Positions 56,208 through 64,000 of a stretch of DNA of 64,000 nucleotides are shown piece by piece. The DNA comes from Mycolicibacterium mengxianglii (GTDB lineage Bacteria; Actinomycetota; Actinomycetes; Mycobacteriales; Mycobacteriaceae). The notes under the pieces were generated by a model, which was given only the letters and a program-made list of their open reading frames with translations, made no database searches and had not been told where the DNA came from. A program made the position numbers and the translations under genes. The stretch spans positions 2,790,001 through 2,854,000 of the forward strand of contig NZ_CP065373.1 of NCBI RefSeq assembly GCF_015710575.1, read 5' to 3'. Each line of letters begins with the position of its first letter. The stretch's first letter is position 1.

Positions 56208-56910
56208 CGGCGCGCGTCTGCCGAAGCCCTATGTGGTACGCACCGGGCTCGACGAGATCCTGGCCGGCCTGGCTGTCGATGACCCCGTGCCGTCGGAACG
56301 CGAGCTGGCGGTGCGGTTCGGGGTCGCCCGCGAGACGGTCCGCCAAGCGCTGCACGAGCTGCTGGTGCAGGGCCGGATCGAACGGCGCGGACGTGGCACC
56401 GTGGTCTCCCGACCGAAGCTCACCCAGCCCTTGTCGCTGCAGTCCTACACCGAAGGTGCGATCCGGATGGGCCGCGTCCCCGGCCGCATCCTCGTTACCT
56501 GGCAACTGATTCCGGCCACCGAACACCTGGCCACCTCGCTGGAGATCTCAGTCGGTGCCGAGGTGATCCACCTGGAGAGAGTGCTGCTGGCCGACGGCCA
56601 GCGGATCGGACTGGAGAGCACCTACCTGCCCGCCCGTCGCTTCAGCAACTTGTTCGATTCCTTTGACCCCACCACCTCGCTGTACGCCGCGATCCGGGCA
56701 GGGGGCGTCGAGTTCGGGTCGGCGACCGAACGGATCGAAACGGTACTCCCGTCGCCGCGCGAGGCGGAACTGATGGAGACCACGACGGGGATGCCGATGC
56801 TGTTGCTCAATCGGCGCTCACTCGATACCGCCGGTGCACCCATCGAGACTCTCCGTGCGCTCTACCGCGGCGACCGAGTGGCTTTCGAGGCGACCCTCAC
56901 GGATCGTTGA
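56200..56910 (+). CDS. phnF: PhnF-type GntR/UTRA transcriptional regulator
   Basis: A 236-residue HutC-subfamily GntR protein: winged helix (PSERELAVRFGVARETVRQALHE cut here for length to its core SERELAVRFGVARETVRQ) and C-terminal UTRA ligand domain (VIHLERVLLADGQRIGLEST, ERIETVLPSPREAELM). Both operators found in the window match the M. smegmatis PhnF site, so it most likely represses its own operon and phnX-like/phnDCE. Confidence 0.88.
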   Translation: MNDGARLPKPYVVRTGLDEILAGLAVDDPVPSERELAVRFGVARETVRQALHELLVQGRIERRGRGTVVSRPKLTQPLSLQSYTEGAIRMGRVPGRILVTWQLIPATEHLATSLEISVGAEVIHLERVLLADGQRIGLESTYLPARRFSNLFDSFDPTTSLYAAIRAGGVEFGSATERIETVLPSPREAELMETTTGMPMLLLNRRSLDTAGAPIETLRALYRGDRVAFEATLTDR

Positions 56911-57167
56911 CCCCCGGCTGCCGGTACCGCAGGCCGCGGTCACCGAACTGGAACGGGAAGAGCCGGCCCGTCAGCACGGCAGCGGCGGGATCGAACGCCA
57001 TCAGTTGATCCGTAACCGCTCGAGACCAACGCCGCCGCAGTGGTTTTGTATGCATGACCACGCCTACCTGACAGTCTGACGGTCTGAGCGGAATTCCTTA
57101 CCGTTGCTAACATCATCGACACACAACCGACCCGCGTCCGCCATGATTCTGTCGACAATCGACATCT

Positions 57168-58592
57168 ATGGCTTTGTTCCCCGCGGACTCCCCGTACGCC
57201 CCCGGTCCGTCGATCGGTCCCTCGGTCGCGGAGATCCTGGAATCGCATGCCGGCGGGTCGGGTTCGCCCACCAAGACCGCGGCCCGGGTGGCCGACGCGA
57301 TCGCGGCCCGCGGGGATGACGGCACCTGGCTGTCGGTGGTCGCGCGCGACGAACTGCTGGCGGCCGCCAGGGCGATCGAGAACCGGCCGGGGGCGCGCGC
57401 CCTGCCGCTGTACGGGGTGCCGTTCGGCGTCAAGGACAGCATCGACGTAGCAGGCGTGCCGACCACGCTGTCGTGTCCGGACTACGCGTACGTCGCGACG
57501 AGCACCGCGCCGTGCATCCAGCGCCTGCTCGACGCGGGCGCGCTCTATATCGGCAAGACCAACCTCGACCAGTTCGCCACCGGGCTCAACGGCACCAGGA
57601 CCCCGTATACCGTGCCGCGCAGCGTGTTCGGCGGGGAGATGATCTCCGGCGGGTCGAGTTCGGGTTCGGCTCGTGCGGTGGCGCTCGGTCAGGTGCCGTT
57701 CGCCGTCGCCACCGATACCGCGGGGTCGGGTCGAGTGCCCGCCGCACTCAACGGGGTCATCGGTTTCAAACCGTCGCGCGGGTTGATCAGCACGGTCGGG
57801 CTGGTGCCGGCGTGCAAGTCGCTGGACTGCATCACGCTGATGACGGGTTCGATCGACGATGTCGACCGGGTGCTCGAGGTGATGGCCGGCCGCGACGACG
57901 ACGACGCGTGGTCGCGCGACCGCGGCCCGCGCTATACCGGCTCCCCCATCCGAGTCGGCCTGCCGCCGGTGCGGGAACTGGAGTTCTTCGGCGACAAGGA
58001 AATCGAGCACGCTCATCTGGCCTTCCGAGACCGGTTGGCCGGCCAGGCCACGATCGTCGAAGTGTCGCTGGCCCCCTTCCTGGCCGCCGGGGAATTGCTC
58101 TATCAGGGACCGTGGGTCGCCGAACGGTTGGTGGTGTTCGGAGATTTCCTCGCCGCCAAACCAGATTCGATCTTCCCGGTGGTGCGCGACATCCTGCGCA
58201 GTGGGCAGAAGTACACCGCCGTCGATGCGTTCGCGGCGCTGCAGCGGCTGCAGGAACTCAAGTCCGAGGTCGGCCGGCTGTGGCAGCACATGGACGTGAT
58301 GGTGGTGCCGACGATCGGCACCACGTTCACCGTCGACGAGGTGCTGGCCCGGCCCGTCGACTGCAACACGATGCTGGGCCATTACACCCATTTCGGCAAC
58401 TTGCTCGACCTGCTCGGTGTCGCGGTGCCGCTCGGCACGGTCGCGGACGGCCGGCCACACAGCGCGACGCTGCTCGGGGCGGCCCAGACCGACGACATCG
58501 TCCTGCAGTTCGCCGCGCAGGTGCTCGACGAGCCGCGCGAAACCTACCCAGCCGCAACGAACGTCCCCGCCATGGCGAAGGAGCGCCGGTGA
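57168..58592 (+). CDS. Allophanate hydrolase-like amidase
   Basis: A 474-residue amidase-signature enzyme. The Ser-cisSer-Lys triad is visible: K89 in [12 protein letters not shown], Ser in [12 protein letters not shown] (163-165) and the nucleophile S187 in [31 protein letters not shown] is characteristic of AtzF/allophanate hydrolases. It lacks the extra C-terminal domain of AtzF. It would turn allophanate into ammonia and CO2. It overlaps the next gene by four bases. Confidence 0.85.
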   Translation: MALFPADSPYAPGPSIGPSVAEILESHAGGSGSPTKTAARVADAIAARGDDGTWLSVVARDELLAAARAIENRPGARALPLYGVPFGVKDSIDVAGVPTTLSCPDYAYVATSTAPCIQRLLDAGALYIGKTNLDQFATGLNGTRTPYTVPRSVFGGEMISGGSSSGSARAVALGQVPFAVATDTAGSGRVPAALNGVIGFKPSRGLISTVGLVPACKSLDCITLMTGSIDDVDRVLEVMAGRDDDDAWSRDRGPRYTGSPIRVGLPPVRELEFFGDKEIEHAHLAFRDRLAGQATIVEVSLAPFLAAGELLYQGPWVAERLVVFGDFLAAKPDSIFPVVRDILRSGQKYTAVDAFAALQRLQELKSEVGRLWQHMDVMVVPTIGTTFTVDEVLARPVDCNTMLGHYTHFGNLLDLLGVAVPLGTVADGRPHSATLLGAAQTDDIVLQFAAQVLDEPRETYPAATNVPAMAKERR

Positions 58593-59278
58593 GCGACACC
58601 GTGCAAGTGCTGGCCGAGCCGTCGCCGTTCCCGCTGATCGCGGGGAAGACAGCGCTGATCGTTATCGATATGCAGCGGGACTTCCTGCTGCCCGGCGGAT
58701 TCGGGGAAAGTCTGGGCAACGACGTCGGGCAGCTGCTGGCCGTCGTGCCGCCACTGCAGGCGCTGATCGAGGCAGCCCGTGCGGCGGGCATCCTGGTGAT
58801 CCACACCCGCGAAGGCCATGAACCCGACCTATCGGACTGCCCGCCGGCCAAGCTCAACCGCGGTGCCCCGTCGAAGCGGATCGGCGATCCCGGCAAGTAC
58901 GGTCGCATCCTGATCCGCGGCGAGTACGGCCACGACATCATCGACGAGCTGGCCCCTGTCGACGGCGAGATCGTCATCGACAAACCCGGCAAGGGTGCCT
59001 TCTACGCCACCGGGTTGCACGGCATCCTTGCCGACGCGGGCATCACCCAGTTGCTGATGACCGGCGTGACCACCGAGGTGTGCGTGCACACCACCACCAG
59101 GGAAGCCAACGACCGCGGCTACGAGTGCCTCGTCGTATCCGACTGTGTCGGTTCGTATTTCCCTGACTTCCAGAAGATCGGGCTGGAGATGATCGCCGCG
59201 CAGGGCGGCATCTTCGGCTGGGTCGCCGACAGTGCGACCGTCATTCCCGCGCTCGAGGCATTAGGAGACCAACGATGA
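58589..59278 (+). CDS. Isochorismatase-family cysteine hydrolase, biuret hydrolase-like
   Basis: A 229-residue cysteine hydrolase. Triad: D27 in VIDMQRDF, K132 in DKPGKGAF and C165 in [12 protein letters not shown]. The region [20 protein letters not shown] is shared with BiuH-type biuret amidohydrolases, which make allophanate, the substrate of the preceding gene product. GTG start overlaps the amidase stop (GTGA) and its stop overlaps the permease start (ATGA). Confidence 0.85.
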   Translation: MSDTVQVLAEPSPFPLIAGKTALIVIDMQRDFLLPGGFGESLGNDVGQLLAVVPPLQALIEAARAAGILVIHTREGHEPDLSDCPPAKLNRGAPSKRIGDPGKYGRILIRGEYGHDIIDELAPVDGEIVIDKPGKGAFYATGLHGILADAGITQLLMTGVTTEVCVHTTTREANDRGYECLVVSDCVGSYFPDFQKIGLEMIAAQGGIFGWVADSATVIPALEALGDQR

Positions 59279-60885
59279 GCAGCACCGACCTCACCGATTC
59301 GTCCACCGACCCGCCGGTAGGCGCCGGACCGCCGGCCGGGGTCATCGTGCCGTGGTGGACCCGCGGCGACACCAACGCCTTCTTCGGGCTCGGGTTCAAC
59401 ATCCTGGTCAACGTGCTGACCTTGACCGCCCTGATGATCGGGGTCATCAACGTGCCCGCGGGAGACGTGCTCGGCACCGTGCTGCCCGCGCTCGGGGTGG
59501 CGTTGATCCTGGGCAACCTCTACTACACGTTCCTGGCCCGACGGCTGGCCAAGAAGGAGAACCGGTCGGACGTCACGGCGCTGCCCTATGGCCCCAGTGT
59601 TCCGCACATGTTCATCGTCATCTTCGTGGTGATGCTGCCGGTGTATCTGAACACCCAGGACGCCGACGCGGCCTGGCAGGCCGGGCTGGCGTGGGCATTC
59701 ATGATCGGCATCATCGTGATGATCGGGGCGTTCGTCGGGCCCCACATCCGTAAGCTCACCCCGCGCGCCGCGATGCTGGGCACGCTCGCCGGCATCTCGA
59801 TCACCTTCATCTCGATGCGGCCCGCCGCGCAGATGTGGGAGGTTGCGTGGATCGGCCTGCCGGTGCTGGCCATCATCTTGATCGGCTTCTTCACGGATAT
59901 GAGGCTGCCCTTCGGCATTCCCGTCGGGTTGGCTGCGCTGCTGGTCGGTACGGCGATCGGCTGGATCGGTGGTTACATGTCGGCGCCCGATGTCGGCCAG
60001 GCGGTGTCCGATATCGCTGTCGGTATCCCCGATCTGCGGGTCGACATGTTGTTCTCTGGGTTGTCACACCTGGCGCCGTTGCTGGGGACCGCCATCCCGT
60101 TGGGCGTCTACAACTTCACCGAGGCGATGAGCAACGTGGAAAGCGCCGCTGCTGCCGGGGACAACTACAACCTGCGCAGCGTGCTGCTCGCCGACGGCGC
60201 CGGCGCGGTGATCGGTTCGGCGTTCGGCTCCCCGTTCCCGCCTGCGGTGTACATCGGGCACCCGGGCTGGAAGGACGCCGGTGGCCGGGCCGGGTACTCG
60301 CTGGCCAGCGGTGTGGTGATCGGAGTCCTGTGCTTCCTCGGTCTTTTCGGCGTGCTCGATGCGCTGCTGCCGGTACCGGCGATCGTGCCGATCCTGCTCT
60401 ACATCGGCCTGCTGATCGGCGCCCAGGCATTTCAGGCGGTGCCGCGCGTGCATGCCGTTGCGGTGGTGGCCGCGATCCTGCCGAACCTCGCACAGTGGGC
60501 CAGTGGCCTGATCGACAATGCGCTCAACGCGGCGGGCACCTCGGCGACCGAGGTCGGCATGGACAAGCTCAACGGGGCCGGCGTGGTCTACGAGGGTCTG
60601 CAGACCCTGGGCGAGGGTGCGGTCCTGGTCGGTCTGGTCCTCGGCACCATGGTGACGTTCATCCTGGAGAAGAAGTTTCTCTTCGCCGCGCTGGCGTCCG
60701 TCGTCGGCGCGGCGCTGTCCTTCATCGGATTGATCCATGCGCCACAGGTGGCCTGGGCGGCCAGCCCGCAGGTGGCGCTGGGCTATCTGTTCTTCGGGCT
60801 GGTCTGCGTCGCGTTCTACCTGTTGCCCGGTGCCAAGGACCGGGCCGAGGGAGTGGACGAGGCCGACATCGTGGCCGGGCACTAA
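59275..60885 (+). CDS. NCS2-type (xanthine/uracil/AzgA-like) permease
   Basis: A 536-residue protein with about 12-14 membrane helices. The N-terminal [20 protein letters not shown] and the central [18 protein letters not shown] are typical of the NCS2/AzgA group of nucleobase carriers. In this operon it could import biuret, cyanurate-like or pyrimidine substrates. Translation is coupled to the cysteine hydrolase by ATGA. Confidence 0.88.
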   Translation: MSSTDLTDSSTDPPVGAGPPAGVIVPWWTRGDTNAFFGLGFNILVNVLTLTALMIGVINVPAGDVLGTVLPALGVALILGNLYYTFLARRLAKKENRSDVTALPYGPSVPHMFIVIFVVMLPVYLNTQDADAAWQAGLAWAFMIGIIVMIGAFVGPHIRKLTPRAAMLGTLAGISITFISMRPAAQMWEVAWIGLPVLAIILIGFFTDMRLPFGIPVGLAALLVGTAIGWIGGYMSAPDVGQAVSDIAVGIPDLRVDMLFSGLSHLAPLLGTAIPLGVYNFTEAMSNVESAAAAGDNYNLRSVLLADGAGAVIGSAFGSPFPPAVYIGHPGWKDAGGRAGYSLASGVVIGVLCFLGLFGVLDALLPVPAIVPILLYIGLLIGAQAFQAVPRVHAVAVVAAILPNLAQWASGLIDNALNAAGTSATEVGMDKLNGAGVVYEGLQTLGEGAVLVGLVLGTMVTFILEKKFLFAALASVVGAALSFIGLIHAPQVAWAASPQVALGYLFFGLVCVAFYLLPGAKDRAEGVDEADIVAGH

Positions 60886-60977
60886 TTGAAATCTATTGTG
60901 CCGGAAAGCGTTACGAATGGATGCCGGATCGCTGCGGTATGTCAGGTGAGGGCTTCGCCAAGCGGTGCCGGCTTGGA

Positions 60978-61487
60978 TTACATCGAGTCCATGGGCATAC
61001 CGTGCCCGCCGACAACCGCCGAGTCGGCGACCGCGGTCGCGGTAGCCAGTCCGGCCGTCATCGTCGCCTGAATGGCTACTTCGTCGTTGACGCTGAATGG
61101 TGCCGCTTCAGGAGTGGGAGCCCCATTGAACGAAGCTCCACCGGTGCTCGTGACGGCGGTGGTGTCCGGCGTCACGCGATAGGTCTGCGTGAAGCCGTCG
61201 GCGCTGCGCGCGGTGATGGAATTCGACGTCACCGCCACAACGGTGCCCTCCTGGCTCAACGGCTGGGGCTGGGGGGCGGTGTAGGCGCTCGGGGCGGGCT
61301 GTCCGGTGGCAGGGTCGGCGTCGGCGTGCGCGACCAACACTGCGGCGGAGAATCCCACAAAGGCGAGGGCCGTGGTTGCGGTCGCCAGGATCGTGCCGGT
61401 AGACGGCCTCTTCGCTGACTTGACGACGGTGGAGTGGGGATGTGGCGCCCGGTCGAACTCTGGCACCTCATGGTGTTTACCCGACAT
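60978..61487 (-). CDS. Exported or membrane-anchored small protein
   Basis: A 169-residue protein with a His-rich cytoplasmic leader, one hydrophobic segment (TILATATTALAFVGFSAAVL) and a mature Ala/Thr-rich beta domain (SQEGTVVAVTSNSITARSAD, FSVNDEVAIQATMTAGLA) that looks like an OB-like or DUF5666-type strand repeat. The ATG at 61487 has AAGGAGG eight bases upstream. A SigF-like promoter lies about 75-100 bases upstream. Function unknown. Confidence 0.65.
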   Translation of the reverse strand: MSGKHHEVPEFDRAPHPHSTVVKSAKRPSTGTILATATTALAFVGFSAAVLVAHADADPATGQPAPSAYTAPQPQPLSQEGTVVAVTSNSITARSADGFTQTYRVTPDTTAVTSTGGASFNGAPTPEAAPFSVNDEVAIQATMTAGLATATAVADSAVVGGHGMPMDSM

Positions 61488-61559
61488 CGATATCGCCTCC
61501 TTACGCGCCGCGGTGATGTCTGTATTTCGCAGCACTGCGATCGGCTGACCTGACAATCT

Positions 61560-61585
61560 CTACCCGTCATCCCCAAGCGATAAAC
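61560..61585 (-). promoter_or_regulatory. SigF-like promoter of the exported protein gene
   Basis: Minus strand GTTT (61585-61582), 16 bases, GGGTAG (61565-61560). Confidence 0.55.
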
Positions 61586-61609
61586 CCGGCCAGCTATTCC
61601 CGCACCGAC

Positions 61610-61641
61610 GTTTTGCCTCAGGTGGTACCCGGGTACCACCT
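61610..61641 (+). promoter_or_regulatory. SigF-like promoter overlapping a perfect 22-base palindrome
   Basis: Plus strand GTTT (61610-61613), 17 bases, GGGTAC (61631-61636). The -10 is inside a spacerless perfect palindrome, 61620-61641, with arms AGGTGGTACCC and GGGTACCACCT. Confidence 0.55.
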
Positions 61642-61692
61642 CCCTGTTACTGGTCGTAGGCGGCCCGGTACGCGACGTGGAGGGAGACTCAC

Positions 61693-61968
61693 GTGTCTGA
61701 CCGAACGCGGAATGCCGCAAATCAGGACCATCGGGTCGGTCGGCCGGGCGTGCTGCTGATCTTGGTAGGTGTCGTCGCTTTCGTCATCTGTGTGGTGGGG
61801 TTCGCCCTCGGCTGGGTGGGCTGTGGCACCTGGGCGGGAATCATCGCGCTGCTGTCGTCGGCAGCGGGCATGGCCTGGCTCAGCAATGAAGGACGCCGCC
61901 AGCGGGGCAACCAACCACTGATGCCGCTGCAGACCCCCAACGGCCCGCGCCCGGCGGGTACCGACTGA
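61693..61968 (+). CDS. Small two-helix membrane protein (UsfY-like?)
   Basis: A 91-residue protein starting with GTG, with two membrane helices (GVLLILVGVVAFVICVVGFA and GIIALLSSAAGMAWLS) and a polar tail. Layout resembles UsfY of the mycobacterial sigF region, but similarity is weak. SigF-like promoter 57 bases upstream supports a stress role. Confidence 0.55.
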   Translation: MSDRTRNAANQDHRVGRPGVLLILVGVVAFVICVVGFALGWVGCGTWAGIIALLSSAAGMAWLSNEGRRQRGNQPLMPLQTPNGPRPAGTD

Positions 61969-62070
61969 TCTCGACACCAGGCGCGGCCAGCGGCAAGTCG
62001 TTATGCTGGCCCATTCTGTGCACCGTTCCGGCTGCCGTGCCTGCCGCCGGCCTCGCTGACAAGGATGGCC

Positions 62071-63348
62071 ATGTCTGTTGGAGCCGACGCGACGCCGCCA
62101 CCGACACCCCGCATCGCCAGTCATATCCGGCTGACGTCGCACAGCGGTGGGCCGGACGCCCCGCCGTTGCAGTGGGGCGCGCCGACCGCCGCAGCTCGCG
62201 GGCCGGTGATCGGCACCACGGGCTCCCGGGCACACCGCAACGTCATCGGCACCCACTCCGGGTCCTACAGCGTCTACCGCGCGCTGGCCGTCGCGTCCGG
62301 CGCGCTGTCGCGGGACCATCGGGCCGATCTGACCAACACTGCGCCCACCGACGTCGTGGGCCCCTACCCGCAGTGGGGCGACCCGGGTGCGATCGTCAGC
62401 CTCGATCCCTGGGGTGCTGCCGTCGCAGACGTCTTCTCCGCCCAGATCGCCGCCGGGATGGACATCCGGCCCACCATCGCGGTGACCCAGGCGCATGTCC
62501 AGTTGCCGGAGATCTCCGAGGCCATCCACCGGGGACGGCTGCGACCCGACGGGCGGGTCCTGATGCCCAACGGCGCCGCCGTGGTCACCAAGGCCGCCGT
62601 CGAACCCGTCTGGCATCTGCCGGGGGTGGCCGCCCGGTTCGGTTGCTCCGAGGCCGACCTGCGCCGAGTGCTGTTCGAGGAGACCGGTGGGATGTATCCC
62701 GAACTGGTCACGCGCGGGGATCTCGAGGTCTTCCTGCCGCCGATCGGCGGGCAGACCGTGTACATCTTCGGCGACCCGCGAGAGTTGGCCGACCCGTCAG
62801 TGGAACTGACCGCGCGGGTCCACGACGAGTGCAACGGATCGGACGTGTTCGGCTCCGACATCTGCACCTGCCGGCCGTACCTGACGCATGCGATCGAGGA
62901 ATGCATCGCCGGGACCCAGCGGGGCGGTGTCGGGTTGGTGGCCTACTCCCGGAAGGAAGGACGTGCTCTGGGTGAGGTGACCAAGTTCCTGGTGTACAAC
63001 GCCCGCAAACGCCAGGTTGGTGGGGATACCGCCGACCAGTACTTCGCGCGCACCGAATGCGTTGCAGGAGTGCAGGATATGCGGTTCCAGGAGTTGATGC
63101 CCGACGTACTGCACTGGCTGGGCATCACCAAGATCCACCGGCTGGTCTCGATGAGCAACATGAAGTACGACGCCATCACGGGTTCCGGCATCGAGGTCGG
63201 CGAGCGGGTCAACATTCCCGACGATTTGATTCCCGCCGACGCGCGTGTCGAAATAGACGCCAAGATGGCTGCCGGTTACTTCACCCCCGGCCCGGTTCCG
63301 GACGCCGACGAGTTGAAGAACACCGTCGGCCGGAGCCTGCAGGGATGA
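62071..63348 (+). CDS. GTP cyclohydrolase II-like URC1 protein (uracil catabolism)
   Basis: A 425-residue protein. The C-terminal half is the RibA fold with zinc Cys set C254, C265, C267 in DECNGSDVFGSDICTC and the later SRKEGRALG. The N-terminal 190 residues are the extra domain found in the URC1/fungal-type group rather than in riboflavin RibA, which lacks it. Overlap with a DUF1688/URC4 gene (ATGA) confirms the URC identity. URC1 acts in the ribonucleotide route of uracil breakdown. ATG 62071 is chosen for its AAGGA spacing over 62065. Confidence 0.85.
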   Translation: MSVGADATPPPTPRIASHIRLTSHSGGPDAPPLQWGAPTAAARGPVIGTTGSRAHRNVIGTHSGSYSVYRALAVASGALSRDHRADLTNTAPTDVVGPYPQWGDPGAIVSLDPWGAAVADVFSAQIAAGMDIRPTIAVTQAHVQLPEISEAIHRGRLRPDGRVLMPNGAAVVTKAAVEPVWHLPGVAARFGCSEADLRRVLFEETGGMYPELVTRGDLEVFLPPIGGQTVYIFGDPRELADPSVELTARVHDECNGSDVFGSDICTCRPYLTHAIEECIAGTQRGGVGLVAYSRKEGRALGEVTKFLVYNARKRQVGGDTADQYFARTECVAGVQDMRFQELMPDVLHWLGITKIHRLVSMSNMKYDAITGSGIEVGERVNIPDDLIPADARVEIDAKMAAGYFTPGPVPDADELKNTVGRSLQG

Positions 63349-64000
63349 CGCCCTCCCCGACCGGCGGACCGGTCGCGGAACTGCGCACCACCGCGGCCAT
63401 CCGCCACCGCTGTCGGTACCTGCTCGACCGGGCGCGCAGCGGTGAGTCCCGGTGGTTCACCGTCGAGGACAGCGCGCTGCCCACGGCGGCGGCACTGGTG
63501 GCTGACCTGACCACCGAGCGTTTCCCCGATCTGCGAATCCCCTTCCACAGTCGGTGGCGACATTTCGAGGCGGGCGGGCTGGACCGCACCGGTGAACTGC
63601 GGTCGCGGTTGGGCGAATTGGATGCACCCGCGCAGGCCCGCGCGCTGATCGACCTCGCGGTGGTCAGCGTCCTGCTCGATGCCGGCTCGGGACCGGCCTG
63701 GCACTACCACGAGGACGTCACCGGTGAATCGTTCGGCCGCTCCGAAGGACTCGCGGTGGCGAGTTGGCATGCGTTTGTCGGCGGGCTGTTCTCCAGCGAT
63801 CCCGACAATCCGTTGCAAGCCGACGCCGCCGGGTTGGGCGCGCTCGACGCCGAACGGCTGGCCGAGGCGTTCCAGGTCTGCCCCACCAATGACCTGGTGG
63901 GGCTCGACGGCCGGGTCCAGCTGCTGCGCCGCCTCTCGACCGCACTGACCGACCGGGGTGAGATCTTCGGCAGCCCGGCACGCCCCGGGGGACTCTTCGA
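63345..64000 (+). CDS. URC4/DUF1688 uracil catabolism protein (cut by right edge)
   Basis: The first 218 residues of a DUF1688 protein: FPDLRIPFHSRWRHFEAGGL, IDLAVVSVLLDAGSGPAWHY and SFGRSEGLAVASWHAFVGGL are family landmarks. URC4 is needed with URC1 in the uracil catabolic pathway of yeast and many bacteria, with chemistry still poorly defined. It is translated from the ATGA that overlaps the URC1 stop. The C-terminus lies outside the window. Confidence 0.88.
   Translation, partial: MTPSPTGGPVAELRTTAAIRHRCRYLLDRARSGESRWFTVEDSALPTAAALVADLTTERFPDLRIPFHSRWRHFEAGGLDRTGELRSRLGELDAPAQARALIDLAVVSVLLDAGSGPAWHYHEDVTGESFGRSEGLAVASWHAFVGGLFSSDPDNPLQADAAGLGALDAERLAEAFQVCPTNDLVGLDGRVQLLRRLSTALTDRGEIFGSPARPGGLF

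Noticed and set aside
55519-56526. Minus-strand open frame over the HD and GntR genes
   Set aside because: Antisense to two overlapping genes with strong domain evidence; Arg-rich with no domain of its own.
57050-57090. Further copy of the ACCTGACAG repeat at 57 kb
   Set aside because: Only TACCTGACAG matches; the GCGCC part that marks the 8 kb cluster is missing.
57473-59278. Plus-strand open frame that would join an Arg-rich stretch to the cysteine hydrolase
   Set aside because: The first part is the wrong frame of the amidase; the hydrolase has its own GTG at 58589 overlapping the amidase stop.

Overview
This 64 kb, high-GC window looks like chromosome of an environmental, fast-growing mycobacterium (Mycobacterium/Mycolicibacterium). 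The inference rests on an RpfB-type resuscitation factor, an MbtK-like siderophore acyltransferase end, a PhnF-type regulator with the TGGTATAGACCA operator described for Mycobacterium smegmatis, SigF-like promoters (GTTT-N15-17-GGGTA) and an F420/deazaflavin-dependent oxidoreductase. I saw no rRNA or tRNA gene, CRISPR array or intact prophage.

Layout. 0-4 kb: end of an MbtK-like gene, a CREST-type membrane protein, a second apolipoprotein N-acyltransferase homologue whose catalytic Cys is Ser, and an RpfB-like protein joined in frame to a transposase-type N-terminal domain. 4-24 kb: a decayed accessory belt. Intact genes (MazEF toxin-antitoxin, epoxide hydrolase, large-subunit catalase, Zn-alcohol dehydrogenase, flavin oxidase, aldo/keto reductase, short-chain dehydrogenase, several TetR regulators) are separated by broken genes (aldo/keto reductase, GMC oxidoreductase, SnoaL, LysR, haloacid dehalogenase, M24 peptidase) and IS3-family debris. 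24-30 kb: VOC protein, TetR/esterase pair with two matching operators, deazaflavin-dependent protein, diguanylate cyclase, metallo-hydrolase. 30-33 kb: stress block (alcohol/formaldehyde-type dehydrogenase, hemerythrin, manganese catalase) with a clear terminator and a SigF-like promoter. 33.6-38 kb: TetR plus two acyl-CoA dehydrogenases, then an Xre/RES toxin-antitoxin pair. 38-50 kb: MOSC-ferredoxin reductase fusion, SDR, nitronate monooxygenase, DszC-like oxidoreductase, universal stress protein, Zn-ADH, hemolysin III, PhoD-like phosphatase, flavin reductase.

50-57 kb is a complete phosphonate module: double PhnE permease, PhnC ATPase, PhnD lipoprotein and a PhnX-like hydrolase on one strand; a frameshifted FAD oxidase; and, divergently, a PhnZ-like HD oxygenase and a PhnF-type GntR regulator. 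Two copies of the PhnF operator, each with a -10-like TATAGA inside it, tie both transcription units together. PhnW transaminase and C-P lyase genes are absent from the window.

57-64 kb looks like nitrogen scavenging: an allophanate-hydrolase-type amidase, a biuret-hydrolase-type cysteine hydrolase and an NCS2 permease with overlapping starts and stops, two small membrane/exported proteins under SigF-like promoters, then a GTP cyclohydrolase II-like URC1 and a DUF1688/URC4 gene (cut by the right edge) of the uracil catabolic URC pathway.

The strongest candidates for new biology are the transposase-RpfB fusion, the two-enzyme phosphonate regulon and the combined amide/URC cluster.
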